Source: Chthoniobacterales bacterium (GTDB taxonomy: Bacteria > Verrucomicrobiota > Verrucomicrobiia > Chthoniobacterales > JAATET01). Taken from it: a stretch of DNA of 64,000 nucleotides. Below, piece by piece: positions 27,642-36,065 of this stretch. The position numbers were made by a program, and so were the translations under genes. The notes under the pieces are model-generated. The model did not search any database, was not told where the DNA came from, and saw nothing but the letters and a program-made list of their open reading frames with translations. The DNA lies in NCBI GenBank assembly GCA_015655545.1, contig JAATET010000031.1, forward strand, positions 62,001 to 126,000, written 5' to 3'. Within the stretch, counting starts at the first letter, position 1, and each line of letters starts with the position of its first letter.

Positions 27642-27823
27642 TCGATGTCGTCTACCAATTTTTTGGCGATAGTGTAGACAATTTCGCGGTCACCGCTCTT
27701 TACCGCCTCACGAAGCTCGTTAATCAGCGCATCTTCCCGCCGTCCCGCTTCCAAGAGCAATCGGATGGCCTCGCTCGTGGACGGGCGAGGGACAATTGGC
27801 TTTGTGGAAGGTTTGGGTCTCAA
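27638..27823 (-). CDS. small protein coupled to the recombinase
   Basis: A 61-residue protein whose TGA overlaps the recombinase ATG, which implies translational coupling. It starts at TTG (27,823) with no strong ribosome-binding site. The Pro/Lys-rich N-terminus is followed by helical TSEAIRLLLEAGRREDALI and KKLVDDIE. No family recognised. A recombination accessory or directionality factor is possible, from position alone. Confidence 0.6.
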   Translation of the reverse strand: MRPKPSTKPIVPRPSTSEAIRLLLEAGRREDALINELREAVKSGDREIVYTIAKKLVDDIE

Positions 27824-28006
27824 CAGTCATTCTATATTGCGCGTTTTGTGGCGGGAGAAGGGTTTGTCGAAATTATTTTCAACTTTTTCTACGGCGGCTC
27901 GAACTCCCCAGCGACTTATATGGCTCCTACAGCGGGTGAAACCAGTTATCTATCTCTCTGGATTTGACGTGTAGTAAGGTCACAAAAAAGGTTAGAATAG
28001 ATTACC

Positions 28007-29449
28007 ATGATGATCAGCGAGGCTCTCGGTGTTACCTCCGCAAAGCTCTTCCGAGTTGGTGCAGCGGACGGAGTATTGGGATTTGACTCACGGCTGCACA
28101 TTGACCCCGCACTACTTCGAACCACCCGAAAGCCGGAATTCGTCCTGTCCTATAAACGTTTCGAAAAATACTTTGGTGACGTTTTAACTCTTTTAATCGC
28201 GGCAGAAAAGGTTGGTGGGGCTTTGGAAAAGCGTGCGGTCGCCCTCCTAGTTTTTCCAGAAATAAAGGAAGCTGCGCTTGGCTATTCGAAGCTCTCTACA
28301 TCGGGTCGCGGCGTCTCACCGACTCTTGCGAAAGGTCTCTATGATACAGCGAAGGAAATCGTGGATGCCGGAGTGCGCGACCCGGCAATCTTCGAACTCG
28401 CCATAATATTTCAAGAAAGTTTTGGACCGGACCTCATCAGCGATATGACGTTGTGGGTCATCTTGGACGACATTTCTGAGTTCAATCGTCGGGTGTGTGA
28501 AAAACTCGAAATCGAATCACGAGTCATGACCAGCCGTCGTCGCAGGTTGACCGCCGCGTGGTCCACCGCCTTGGAGAAGCCAATTCTCCTCCTCCCGCAT
28601 GTTCTTTTGCGGGATTTGCCAGAGGCCGAGAGTTGGGAGGACATCGGGCGGGTTGCAGAATACAACGATGCGATTAGGGCCACCCTCAACAAAATGTTTG
28701 GGGACAATTGGGCGCAAAGGGTAAAAAGTTTTAAAAAGCGGGATTTGCGGCAGCTTTTAATCGCCGAACCAGAAATCCTTAAAGCGCTCATATCAGGGTA
28801 TCGGGCATCGAGCCCTCAGCCCTACGATTTCCAGAACGACCCGCGCGGGGAAGTAAGGTGGTATTTGGAAGGACGAAACGCGACCGCCAAGCATCCAATA
28901 AATCTAACCAACCCAAAATCCCCCGCAGAAGCATTCTCTGTTGTGAAGGATATCGTATTCCAATTCAGGCATCTCATTATGGAGAACGGTCTGTGCGATA
29001 TGATTTTTACCGATGAGGGAAAGCCTCGTCCCGAAAAGCAGTCGCAAAGGCTATTTTTTGCAGTCGCCGATTCCTATTGTCGTGCCAACCGGTTGGATAT
29101 AAGCCCCGAGGTTAACTCCGGGCAGGGGCCTGTTGATTTCAAGATTTCTTCGAGTTACAGCGCGCGAATTTTGGTGGAATTGAAGCTATCGAAGAATTCG
29201 GCGGCCCTCGATGGGTTCATGGCTCAGCTTCCGGCATATGGAAAAGCGGAAAGAACGGACCAACTGATATATGTTCTCATCATTACGGGAGATAACCGCG
29301 CTGCTGTCGACCGCCTCCGCGCGGTCCATAATTCTCTCAAAAAGCAGTCGAAAGCCGTCCCTACTGTCGTGGTGATCGATGCGTTCGGCGCTTACGAAAA
29401 GCCCTCCGCAAGTAACCTGAAATTTAATTGGGAGAATTTCGAACCATAA
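28007..29449 (+). CDS. large protein with C-terminal PD-(D/E)XK-like nuclease core
   Basis: A 480-residue soluble protein, family not recognised. The C-terminus has a likely restriction-endonuclease-fold core: GQGPVDFKISSS, a strand, then ARILVELKLSKN, giving the D...ExK arrangement near residues 377-395, followed by a helix and the strand QLIYVLIITGD. The first 330 residues are helical with no obvious motif. Such architectures are frequent in restriction-like and abortive-infection proteins. It is transcribed away from the recombinase and convergent with a LexA-like gene. Two adjacent ATG codons begin the frame; either could be used. Confidence 0.75.
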   Translation: MMISEALGVTSAKLFRVGAADGVLGFDSRLHIDPALLRTTRKPEFVLSYKRFEKYFGDVLTLLIAAEKVGGALEKRAVALLVFPEIKEAALGYSKLSTSGRGVSPTLAKGLYDTAKEIVDAGVRDPAIFELAIIFQESFGPDLISDMTLWVILDDISEFNRRVCEKLEIESRVMTSRRRRLTAAWSTALEKPILLLPHVLLRDLPEAESWEDIGRVAEYNDAIRATLNKMFGDNWAQRVKSFKKRDLRQLLIAEPEILKALISGYRASSPQPYDFQNDPRGEVRWYLEGRNATAKHPINLTNPKSPAEAFSVVKDIVFQFRHLIMENGLCDMIFTDEGKPRPEKQSQRLFFAVADSYCRANRLDISPEVNSGQGPVDFKISSSYSARILVELKLSKNSAALDGFMAQLPAYGKAERTDQLIYVLIITGDNRAAVDRLRAVHNSLKKQSKAVPTVVVIDAFGAYEKPSASNLKFNWENFEP

Positions 29450-29640
29450 AAGAGTGAAGTGCACGAAAGGCGAATCGTGGACTTGAGTGGCCGGATGTAA
29501 GCCAACTGTTTCAACCTTCACGTTTGTTTTTCGAGGAAGTGAAGTATCCTAAATTTAGCGCGGAGCGCCGCCGAATTCTTGGCGAGGTTGTAGACACAGA
29601 AAACACATCCACCTTTCCGCTACCTTCCTCTAACCAGTAT

Positions 29641-29666
29641 GTCTCACTCTGTTAACAGAGTGAGAC
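29641..29666. repeat. perfect 26-bp palindrome
   Basis: The half-site GTCTCACTCTGTT is followed immediately by its exact reverse complement, with GTTAAC at the centre and no loop. It lies in the 306-bp gap between two convergent genes. No T-tract follows on either side, so a simple intrinsic terminator is unlikely; a dimeric protein-binding site fits better. The rest of the gap has no recognisable gene. A weak TTGACA lies at 29,680. Confidence 0.8.
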
Positions 29667-29755
29667 AGTATCTTATCTTTTGACACCTATTTACCCTGTT
29701 GCGCGGTAATTTTAGAGGTTGAAACACATTCCAACACACCGCGAGCTGGTTAGCT

Positions 29756-30397
29756 CTACGGTTTTATGTTCGAGATGGAAATTAGCACGCCAGCGATAAA
29801 ATCCTTAGGATTCACCACTCGCTGCACTTCAATGTCACCGGTGGACTTCAAAACTCCTAGTTGTCCCGCCTTGGGATTCCCAAGGGTGCAGATTAGCATT
29901 TGGCCCGCCGTGATTCGCTCGTATTCGGACCCCTTGGTTACGAGTAGGCCAACAAACGGCCCCAAACCAGCGTGAATGCCAAACTGAGGAAGGCAGAGGT
30001 AGATGGGGTCCAGTGGATTCCTCATCTCCAAATGGTCGAAGCATCGGATCCGAACGGGCCGAGATTTGTCGGCTATGCGATAGGGTATGCCGGGTTTTCG
30101 AAGCTCCCTCGCGGGTTGGTAGTCGACCTCTTCTCTTCGCGCTTTAAGCATCGCCTCCAGGTCGGCGCGGTGCTTCCGATTCACTTTTTTCGGATAATTC
30201 TCCGACCGGTGGACGATCACCAAGCCCTTGGCCGCTAGCCGTTTTATCATCGCACGTGCGGTATGATGCTGCTCCGCATCCATCCCCATAAGTTCCGCCA
30301 GCCGGGAATAAGATGGCACGCTCCCATGTTTTTCCACGTATTCGGCGATGTGGTCGAAAACTTCGAGTTGCCGAACGGTGGGCGGTCTATTTGTCAT
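29756..30397 (-). CDS. LexA-like regulator with degenerate C-terminal domain
   Basis: A 213-residue protein. The N-terminal winged helix is LexA-like: PTVRQLEVFDHIAEYVEKHG, VPSYSRLAELMGM, then MIKRLAAKGLV. The second half resembles the layout of an S24 peptidase region (AGLGPFVGLLVTKG, TAGQMLICTLGN), but I could not find the Ser/Lys self-cleavage pair, so SOS-type autocleavage is doubtful. It is divergent from the tyrosine recombinase, 118 bp away, and may control it. Confidence 0.7.
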   Translation of the reverse strand: MTNRPPTVRQLEVFDHIAEYVEKHGSVPSYSRLAELMGMDAEQHHTARAMIKRLAAKGLVIVHRSENYPKKVNRKHRADLEAMLKARREEVDYQPARELRKPGIPYRIADKSRPVRIRCFDHLEMRNPLDPIYLCLPQFGIHAGLGPFVGLLVTKGSEYERITAGQMLICTLGNPKAGQLGVLKSTGDIEVQRVVNPKDFIAGVLISISNIKP

Positions 30398-30515
30398 TTC
30401 GTCGAAAAATAGGCCGGATCCGATCTTATCTCCGCGTTGCTGTCAATCCTACAGCCTTAAGGTGACCACCAATTCCAACTCCGATAGCCCTAAACCCATC
30501 TCCATCTCATCCTGC

Positions 30516-31955
30516 ATGCCGCCGAGTATCTTCGAGGCTGTGAGCACTGGAGGTTCTTATCAAACTGTCAAATATGGCGACGTTGCCGTCCCAATTTACC
30601 GCGATGCACCGGCAGGAAAGACTCGTTACCGAGTCTCGTATCGTGAAAACGGCATTCGCCACTTCAAGTCGTTCCGCAAATTGCAACTCGCAAAAACTTT
30701 TGCGCTCAAGACCGCGAAATTGATTCATGCCAGTGGTCGCTCAGCGACGAACATAGCCGTGCAGATTTCTCCGGTAGATGCGGCGCTTTTCGTTCGCGCC
30801 AGCGAAATCGCCAAGTTGGCGGGACGCTCGGTTATCGTGACGGTCGAGGAGGCGGTCAGCGCAACGACGCTCATCCAATCCATTTGCGAGAACCCTCCTT
30901 CGCTGCTCGAAGTCGCCCGTGAGTGGGCTGAGAACTATCGCATTTATAACAACATCACTCCTCAAACTGTAGAATCCCTTGTCCCGGCGTATGTCGCGGA
31001 ATTAGTGTTATACTACGAGAGAGATAATCTACCGGAAAGCTCTCTGAAAAGACGGCGTGCCGAGGCGAGGCGCTTTCTTAAGGCTTTTGGCAGTCGTCTC
31101 ATTCACACCATTTCCGCAACCGAGCTTAAAGAGTGGTATGCCAGCCGTGTGAAAAAGCGGCGGATAATCGACGCGACCTACAACCAGTATCTGGCAACTC
31201 TGGCCGATTTTTTCAACTGGGCTCGTGACGAGGCTCGCGCGCTTCCACTTGAAATTCCAACATCCGTGGATCACGTGTCGCGCATTTTCCGGCGCGGACG
31301 CCCGACACCCCATAATGTTGAAATCTATAGCCCCGACAGCGTGCGGGGGATTCTGGAGCACATCGACAGTCGTTGGCTGGCCGTTGCAGTGATTTGGCTG
31401 TTCACGGGCATCCGATTCTCAGAAATCCGCCGCTTGTGCTGGCGCGATGTCGACCTGGCAGACGGCGCTATCAACTGCGACCGAAGCATCACGAAAACTA
31501 TGGCCGACCGGTATGTCTATTTGGCGCCTTGCGCCATTGCGTGGCTGGAAACCATCGGAGAAACCATGCACCCAGATTCTCCGCTAGTCGCATTCAAGAG
31601 CACGGGAGTGCGCTATGCGTCTGAAACCACAGAGCGAAATGCTTTTCATCAAGCATTTAAATCGGCGCTCAAGGCGGCTGGCGTCGACTTCATCAAAAAC
31701 GGTCTACGCCACGCGTATGCCAGCCACATGTATATCTTAACCAGAAATTCAGACTTCGTGGCGGAGCAAATGGGAAATACCCACGGTGTTCTTTGGACAT
31801 ACTACATCCGCCGAGTCAAAATTGCAGAAGCAGTTCACTATTTCTCGATTTTTCCGGACGCTGACGACCCGCGGAAGGGAATCAAGCATTCCGACTGGTT
31901 GCCGAATGAGGCTTTCCGGCCCAGCGAGCGTCCTCGACGCCTGCGGGCAGCGTAG
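30516..31955 (+). CDS. tyrosine recombinase
   Basis: About 479 residues from the ATG at 30,516; a GTG at 30,462 is an alternative, and anything further upstream overlaps the divergent gene. A SAM-like core-binding domain occupies the middle (LVLYYERDNLPESSLKRRRA). The catalytic domain shows Arg I in FTGIRFSEIRRLCW, a Lys-containing hairpin (SITKTMADRYVYL), Arg II in NGLRHAYASH and a Tyr nucleophile candidate in LWTYYIRRV. Two usual histidines differ: HxLRH is NGLRH and LGH is MGN. Activity is likely but not certain. An excisionase-like gene follows. Confidence 0.85.
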   Translation: MPPSIFEAVSTGGSYQTVKYGDVAVPIYRDAPAGKTRYRVSYRENGIRHFKSFRKLQLAKTFALKTAKLIHASGRSATNIAVQISPVDAALFVRASEIAKLAGRSVIVTVEEAVSATTLIQSICENPPSLLEVAREWAENYRIYNNITPQTVESLVPAYVAELVLYYERDNLPESSLKRRRAEARRFLKAFGSRLIHTISATELKEWYASRVKKRRIIDATYNQYLATLADFFNWARDEARALPLEIPTSVDHVSRIFRRGRPTPHNVEIYSPDSVRGILEHIDSRWLAVAVIWLFTGIRFSEIRRLCWRDVDLADGAINCDRSITKTMADRYVYLAPCAIAWLETIGETMHPDSPLVAFKSTGVRYASETTERNAFHQAFKSALKAAGVDFIKNGLRHAYASHMYILTRNSDFVAEQMGNTHGVLWTYYIRRVKIAEAVHYFSIFPDADDPRKGIKHSDWLPNEAFRPSERPRRLRAA

Positions 31956-31983
31956 GGCTATTTACCGCGGGTATCTTCCGCCT

Positions 31984-32283
31984 GTGAAAGATGGAAGATA
32001 CCCAACGGTCGCGGATGTCGCACAGGCATTTTCAGTTACGGAGAGAACCATCCGTAACTGGATGCGGTCCGGGAAACTTCCGTATTCAAAGATTGGAAAC
32101 CGAGTCCGGTTCAGTTGGGAGGACATCAATCTAACCATGGCTCGAAATCGGTTTGTTGGAGCAATGCCAACGGGGCACCTGATCGCCTCTCCGCTGCCAG
32201 TAAACAATCTGATTGGCGGTCGTGAAATTCGGGTGTTCCGCGGGCCTTGGAAGAAGTGGAAATATCCGTCCAGCACTGCGTAG
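31984..32283 (+). CDS. excisionase-like helix-turn-helix protein
   Basis: About 99 residues. YPTVADVAQAFSVTERTIRN then WMRSGKLPYSKIGNRVRFSW form the MerR-like winged helix of the excisionase (Xis) family. It begins 28 bp after the tyrosine recombinase stop at a GTG; an earlier in-frame ATG at 31,906 overlaps the recombinase. The int-xis order suggests a second recombination module inside the island. The C-terminal 50 residues show no motif. Confidence 0.65.
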   Translation: MKDGRYPTVADVAQAFSVTERTIRNWMRSGKLPYSKIGNRVRFSWEDINLTMARNRFVGAMPTGHLIASPLPVNNLIGGREIRVFRGPWKKWKYPSSTA

Positions 32284-32305
32284 CCCAGGAGTCTGAATCG
32301 CAACA

Positions 32306-33403
32306 TCACTGCTTTCTCCAAGCAAAGCTCGCAAAGGCGAAAATCGCTGATGAAAAAGCGAGAAGCCAAAAGCTCGACGGCTCCGGAACTACTGTCGCAC
32401 CCATACTGGCCAGCCAATCTCTTGAATCCGCCAAATTGGTCCCTATTCCAACTTCACCGTATGCGTAATCCGCGCTCGCCGGTCGCGACCCTCCGACTGT
32501 TGTGCCGCCTACAGCCCATTCCCCGCCTGGCTCTCTTACCATCCAAGCCCCGCCGCTGTCCCCGGGCGCTGTTGTCCCTTCTAGCCATAACGGCTTCGAA
32601 CTCCCCGATAGATTGAGCATTGGGTCGACTGGAGAATCAAAATCATACTCGTTTCCCGTCGCATAGAGACCATCCTGAATGTTTTGGAATGCTCGCCACT
32701 GGACGTGTGGGCCGCTCAGATTTTCAGACCGGGCAGGGTCATCAGGGCTGCCGGGTGCGTGACCCGGAGAACCAGTGCCACCTTCACCAATGATCGTGAT
32801 TTGCTCTCCGACCTCGAACGGTCGGTCGAGAAGCCGCATGGGCGTGGCCTGTGGCAACATCGTCGAGGCCGCGACACTATTTTCCACAATTCGCCCGGGC
32901 ACGATTCTGGCCACCGCCATGTCGTAATTGAAATCTGCCGCAGTGCCCGGAGCACCTAAAAACATCGGATTTACCTGCACCGAACTCGGATCAAGACTCC
33001 AGTATTCATTTCCAAACGGGTTCGTATAAATCCCGTCCGGAGTCTCAACGTAACCGCTGTAGTAAAAAGTGTTGTAGATGTCGCTGGAGAAGGCCGTCGT
33101 GAGGGCGCTTGACCCCAAAACGGTTCCTTGGCGCAAAGTCGAAGTCGTCGCGTCGAACAGGAGGTGGGCACTGAACAAAACCAAATCTGGCGCAATGAGC
33201 ACCGCTGTCCCGGAAACGCCTCCCCCGACATTATGAACGGAAAATCGGGCGCCCGCGAAAGCCGGGTCTGCGGCCAAGCTGATGTATTCCTGCACGTCCA
33301 CATCGTCCCTGCTGAGCACAGCTCGCGCATTCGCGCCGTAGAAAAAGAAAAGGACGAGCAGGCATCCGGTCTGCGCTGCGGTTGGCAGTCCCAGATTCCG
33401 CAT
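32306..33403 (-). CDS. PEP-CTERM-anchored trypsin-like serine protease
   Basis: A 365-residue exported protease. A signal peptide (about residues 1-27) is followed by a chymotrypsin-fold domain with the triad visible: His in LVLFSAHLLFD, Asp in NYDMAVARIV and Ser in TAPGDSGGAW. The C-terminus is a textbook PEP-CTERM signal: VPEPS, a hydrophobic helix, then WRKQ, so the protein should be processed by an exosortase and kept at the cell surface. Its ATG overlaps the stop of the CAP-domain gene by one base (TGATG). No exosortase gene is in this window. Confidence 0.88.
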   Translation of the reverse strand: MRNLGLPTAAQTGCLLVLFFFYGANARAVLSRDDVDVQEYISLAADPAFAGARFSVHNVGGGVSGTAVLIAPDLVLFSAHLLFDATTSTLRQGTVLGSSALTTAFSSDIYNTFYYSGYVETPDGIYTNPFGNEYWSLDPSSVQVNPMFLGAPGTAADFNYDMAVARIVPGRIVENSVAASTMLPQATPMRLLDRPFEVGEQITIIGEGGTGSPGHAPGSPDDPARSENLSGPHVQWRAFQNIQDGLYATGNEYDFDSPVDPMLNLSGSSKPLWLEGTTAPGDSGGAWMVREPGGEWAVGGTTVGGSRPASADYAYGEVGIGTNLADSRDWLASMGATVVPEPSSFWLLAFSSAIFAFASFAWRKQ

Positions 33404-34320
33404 CAGTTTTTAGCAGCTTTGAAAAAGTTCGACCGCCACCGATAGGTTTGAGGAATCCCGTCAATGACCACGCCGGAAATTATGACGACCAGATTCTTCA
33501 ACTTTCGCTGATTCTGAATTTTGAAAAGCCTGTCGGCGGTGATGGTAAGGAGCCGAGGGTCATTCGCGGTCTGGCGAATCGTGTGCGAGCGACGCCCGTT
33601 TATTCGCAACGTCACGGCACAGTTCGTCATATCAACATCGCTGCCTCCGGTTGCGTAGAACTGGAGATACTCAATTTGTGCAAAGGCTTCGGTTGGCACA
33701 TAACCGGGGGGTGGCAATGCGACAAACCCGTCGCGGCTCTGGAGCGGTGCGTTACCAGCAAATGTAGCCGCAAAATGATATTCTTCGAGCTGAACGGACC
33801 CAGACGAAGCCCCACCCAAGCCGATAGACGTGAAGGCCGGACTCAGCGGAAAGCTTCGATAGTAGGTCGCTCCCGACAGCCAATAGTTGATGACGTAAGC
33901 CGTATCCGCAACCTGCCAGAAGGTATCACAAATCGAGCATGCTGTTGCGGCCTCCCGCGTGTAAAAGCGAAGGGACGGGTCAGCCTCATCGAACCTGAAA
34001 TCTGGATTTGAGGCATGGAGGTGAGCGCATAGTTGGGCTTGAGCTGACGCATTCGGATCCAGCGCCATCGGTGGCACCCCGGACATCATCCGATAATAGT
34101 TGAGTCGGTTGAGCATGGCGGCACTGAAACTGGCCGACATCGCGCCGGGCACCGGAGAATCGGCACTTCCCTGCCACCGAAAATGTGCCTTATCACCTTG
34201 TGGAAAGTGACGATTGTAGAATCGCTGAACCGACGCTCGCTTGTAGACATTTACGGTATCAGCGTGGACCAGCGCCATTGAAGTCCAAAGTAATGCGCAA
34301 AGGATGGTGAGTTGCTTCAT
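33403..34320 (-). CDS. exported CAP-domain (SCP/PR-1-like) protein
   Basis: A 305-residue exported protein. The ATG at 34,320 gives the signal peptide MKQLTILCALLWTSMALVHA. MLNRLNYYRMMSGVPPMALD then AQAQLCAHLHAS and a later strand-rich part resemble the CAP superfamily core. The C-terminal 90 residues (ITADRLFKIQNQRKL and following) form an added domain. Function unknown; CAP proteins are usually extracellular. Coupled to the PEP-CTERM protease by a one-base overlap, suggesting both act at the cell surface. Confidence 0.7.
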   Translation of the reverse strand: MKQLTILCALLWTSMALVHADTVNVYKRASVQRFYNRHFPQGDKAHFRWQGSADSPVPGAMSASFSAAMLNRLNYYRMMSGVPPMALDPNASAQAQLCAHLHASNPDFRFDEADPSLRFYTREAATACSICDTFWQVADTAYVINYWLSGATYYRSFPLSPAFTSIGLGGASSGSVQLEEYHFAATFAGNAPLQSRDGFVALPPPGYVPTEAFAQIEYLQFYATGGSDVDMTNCAVTLRINGRRSHTIRQTANDPRLLTITADRLFKIQNQRKLKNLVVIISGVVIDGIPQTYRWRSNFFKAAKN

Positions 34321-34391
34321 AGGTGAACGGAGACGTGACCCCGAACCGAACACGGCTGGGTGCTTTAACCAGCACGATCTCCTTGGCACGG

Positions 34392-34439
34392 TTACCAATG
34401 GGTAAAGGGATCGTCAAGGCAATCTTTACCCATTGGTAA
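34392..34439. promoter_or_regulatory. paired palindromic operators between the CAP and XRE genes
   Basis: TTACCAATGGGTAAAG (34392-34407) and its exact reverse complement (34424-34439) are separated by 16 bp. Each arm is itself a near-perfect palindrome of the form TTACC-n4-GGTAA. A further TTTTACC half-site follows at 34,443. The block lies 24 bp upstream of the XRE gene and 71 bp upstream of the divergent CAP gene, the expected place for an XRE autorepressor. Confidence 0.75.
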
Positions 34440-34463
34440 AGATTTTTACCGCAGCATGTGGCC

Positions 34464-34685
34464 ATGCGCAGCTATCGCAGTTCGCTCGACCGCCAGCTCG
34501 CGACATTTCTGAAAACCCGGATGAAGAGCGAAAATCTGTCTTTTCCCGAAATGGGTCGACGGTCAGGCACCACCGGGGCGACGATTCATCGTCTCGTTAA
34601 TGGCGAACGAAGCGCGACATTGGTGATGGTGAATACCATTCTCACGAGTTGGAAGGTCTCCGCAGCAGAGGTTTTTCGCGAGTAA
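34464..34685 (+). CDS. XRE-family helix-turn-helix protein
   Basis: A 73-residue protein that is essentially one Cro/CI-type domain: LATFLKTRMKSENLSFPEM, GRRSGTTGATIHRLVNGERS, then TLVMVNTILTSWKVS. The ATG at 34,464 follows an in-frame GTG by two codons. The gene lies 24 bp before a PIN-domain gene and just downstream of two palindromic operators, so it is likely the repressor, perhaps the antitoxin-like partner, of that pair. Confidence 0.85.
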   Translation: MRSYRSSLDRQLATFLKTRMKSENLSFPEMGRRSGTTGATIHRLVNGERSATLVMVNTILTSWKVSAAEVFRE

Positions 34686-34709
34686 ACGGGCATTCGAGGT
34701 TCTGACACC

Positions 34710-35960
34710 GTGAAACGTCATATTTTTCCTGATACCTGCGTCTTCATGCACTTCGACGCCTTGGGCGCCTTGGATTGGTGCGCGCTGGCCTCAACTGAAA
34801 CGGTGGAGGTGCATGTAACATCGCATCTCTATGACGAGTTGAACAAAATCAAGGACAGCAATCCTGCGAAATGGAAACGCGAGCGAGCTGCCAGTATCCT
34901 ACGGAAGCTTGGCGCACTCGCGGGCAAGCCCGCGGAGGCGAAGGATGGCTCCGTATCGTTTACTTTGAACTTCGAAGCTGCCCACTTTGAACTTTGTCCT
35001 GAGCTTGACCAATCGACATCTGACGCTCGCCTAATCGCGTTGGCGCTGGGTTTCGCGAAAAAAAACGACTCGAAACCGCTGATTCTTACCGACGATACGG
35101 GACTCCGTTTGATGGCGTTCGCGCGGCAATCCCACCTCGACGTTCAGGCCGTTCCCCGCGAGTTGCAGCTTTCATTTAAGGACCCCCAAGAGGAGGAAAT
35201 CTCCAAATTGAAACGGGAGGTCGAAAGCTTTAAGAGCGCGCGACCTGAGCTGTCGGTGATGTGGAGCAATTCGTCTGAAGTGCGCAGATGGGCGGCTGAA
35301 AATATCGATACTGACGCACTGACGCGTAAATTTGTGGCAGACAGAAAAAGTGAGATAAAACGCATGCACGAGCCGGGCGATTACGGCTTTGCCCTGCAGA
35401 TGGCGCAGATTGCGTCGGACAGTGAAATCGCCGCCTTCAACCGGGAATACGATGATTATTTCGCCGCGATACCCAGTGCCGCAAAGGCATGTTTCGAGGC
35501 AAAAAAGAACACATTAATTTTAGCGGTGTGCGTCGAAAATACCGGAAAAGTCCCGGCACAGGATGTTCGGCTTCATATGCATTTTCCGGATGGATTCACG
35601 CTACTAAAACCAGACGAACTCGAAGATTTCTACTCAGACCTCCTGCCTTCTATTCCTCAGACTGAAATGCAGAGGCGCATGAGTTATATGAGCAGCGTGC
35701 TCAGTTCCGGCTTACATGTTCCCCATTATCCACAAATTGCTACGTCATCGGTCAGCATCCGACACACGAACAGCTACGATGTAGAACTGGAAAAGGACAA
35801 GATTCAGCAGAGCCAGCAATTCGAGTTTGAGCCGATGGCATTGGTATTCGACAAGGAACCTTTTTCTTTCGAAGTTACCTTCGATATTCGAGCTGATAAC
35901 CTCCACGGAACGCGGAGCGGCAAACTGCATTTTGTTCACGAACCGGCTTCGGCTACTTAG
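34710..35960 (+). CDS. PIN-domain protein with long C-terminal extension
   Basis: A 416-residue protein. The first 150 residues are a PIN-like RNase domain: Asp in FPDTCVFMHF (residue 8), an acidic residue in SHLYDELNKI, Asp in STSDARLIALAL and Asp in LILTDDTGLRL, which together match the acidic metal site. A helical segment (about 150-240) and a beta-rich C-terminal domain (NTLILAVCVENTGKV, SIRHTNSYDVELEKD) follow. Most toxin PIN proteins are about 130 residues, so the extension is unusual and may be a sensing or immunoglobulin-like domain. It is co-directional with the XRE gene, 24 bp downstream. Confidence 0.78.
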   Translation: MKRHIFPDTCVFMHFDALGALDWCALASTETVEVHVTSHLYDELNKIKDSNPAKWKRERAASILRKLGALAGKPAEAKDGSVSFTLNFEAAHFELCPELDQSTSDARLIALALGFAKKNDSKPLILTDDTGLRLMAFARQSHLDVQAVPRELQLSFKDPQEEEISKLKREVESFKSARPELSVMWSNSSEVRRWAAENIDTDALTRKFVADRKSEIKRMHEPGDYGFALQMAQIASDSEIAAFNREYDDYFAAIPSAAKACFEAKKNTLILAVCVENTGKVPAQDVRLHMHFPDGFTLLKPDELEDFYSDLLPSIPQTEMQRRMSYMSSVLSSGLHVPHYPQIATSSVSIRHTNSYDVELEKDKIQQSQQFEFEPMALVFDKEPFSFEVTFDIRADNLHGTRSGKLHFVHEPASAT

Positions 35961-36065
35961 TCCGCGCCCTCCAACAACGTAACTGACGACATTTTATACG
36001 CTCAGCTCTGGAGCGGATTCATCGGTGGCACGGGCCTTGCGGCATTATATGCAACGCCGGAGAAA

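Noticed and set aside
29641..29666. Palindrome as a bidirectional intrinsic terminator
   Set aside because: It has no loop and no T-tract on either side.
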